Assembly: GCF_000003815.2 (NCBI RefSeq)
Contig: NC_049989.1
Coordinates: 17,777,668 to 17,814,463 of the forward strand
Length of the DNA: 36,796 nt
DNA from: Branchiostoma floridae
Taxonomy: Eukaryota; Chordata; Leptocardii; Amphioxiformes; Branchiostomatidae
Direction of reading: 5' to 3'
Below, one piece after another: positions 36,759 through 36,796 of this stretch. Position 1 is the stretch's first letter, and each line of letters starts with the position of its first letter. The notes beneath the pieces were generated by a model, which saw nothing but the letters and a program-made list of their open reading frames with translations, was not told where the DNA came from and searched no databases. Position numbers and translations under genes: made by a program.

Positions 36759-36796
36759 CTGTAGCATAGCAAGGCATTCAGCATAGATACTTTGAA

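Overview
The window is intron-rich eukaryotic nuclear DNA. It holds parts of three genes, all recognised from conserved protein sequence across exons with GT–AG junctions and consistent phase. Intron sizes, abundant short foldback transposons, CR1/L2-like LINE tails and a Penelope-like remnant suggest a marine invertebrate, most likely a lancelet (Branchiostoma). That assignment is an inference from general character, not from a unique marker.

Region 1 (about 511–16464, + strand) is the 3' two-thirds of a strawberry notch homolog (SBNO1/SBNO2 family). It has 21 exons encoding 884 residues to the stop; the 5' part lies left of the window. Exons C–G, which encode the disordered acidic and basic linker, sit in a hotspot of local duplication. 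This hotspot contains a decayed exon copy, a triplicated 5' splice site, and twelve tandem copies of one 3' splice site (eleven decoys and the real one).

Region 2 (16465–21139) is the 3' UTR and intergenic DNA, with several repeats and no convincing gene.

Region 3 (21140–31256, + strand) is a complete 14-exon gene for a 703-residue diflavin reductase of the cytochrome P450 reductase / sulfite reductase flavoprotein class. It has an N-terminal membrane anchor and an unusual stretch of about 95 residues between the anchor and the FMN domain.

Region 4 (31888–36758, - strand) is the C-terminal 271 residues (six exons) of a geranylgeranyl-reductase-type FAD oxidoreductase. It ends in a hydrophobic segment and a KKLE (KKxx) tail, and its 5' exons lie beyond the right edge. 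The genes of regions 3 and 4 are convergent, with stop codons about 630 bp apart. Both proteins look membrane-bound (probably ER) and both handle flavin electrons, so a functional partnership is a reasonable but unproven hypothesis.

The introns hold at least ten repeat families. The most striking is an eight-copy palindromic MITE with TA target duplications. Six of its seven full-length copies lie within 52 bp downstream of a 5' splice site, and one provides the splice donor itself. Other items include three copies of a MITE with clear 7-bp target duplications, a hAT-like element with an 8-bp duplication, a 633-bp foldback element, and a Penelope-type GIY-YIG domain fragment between inverted repeats.
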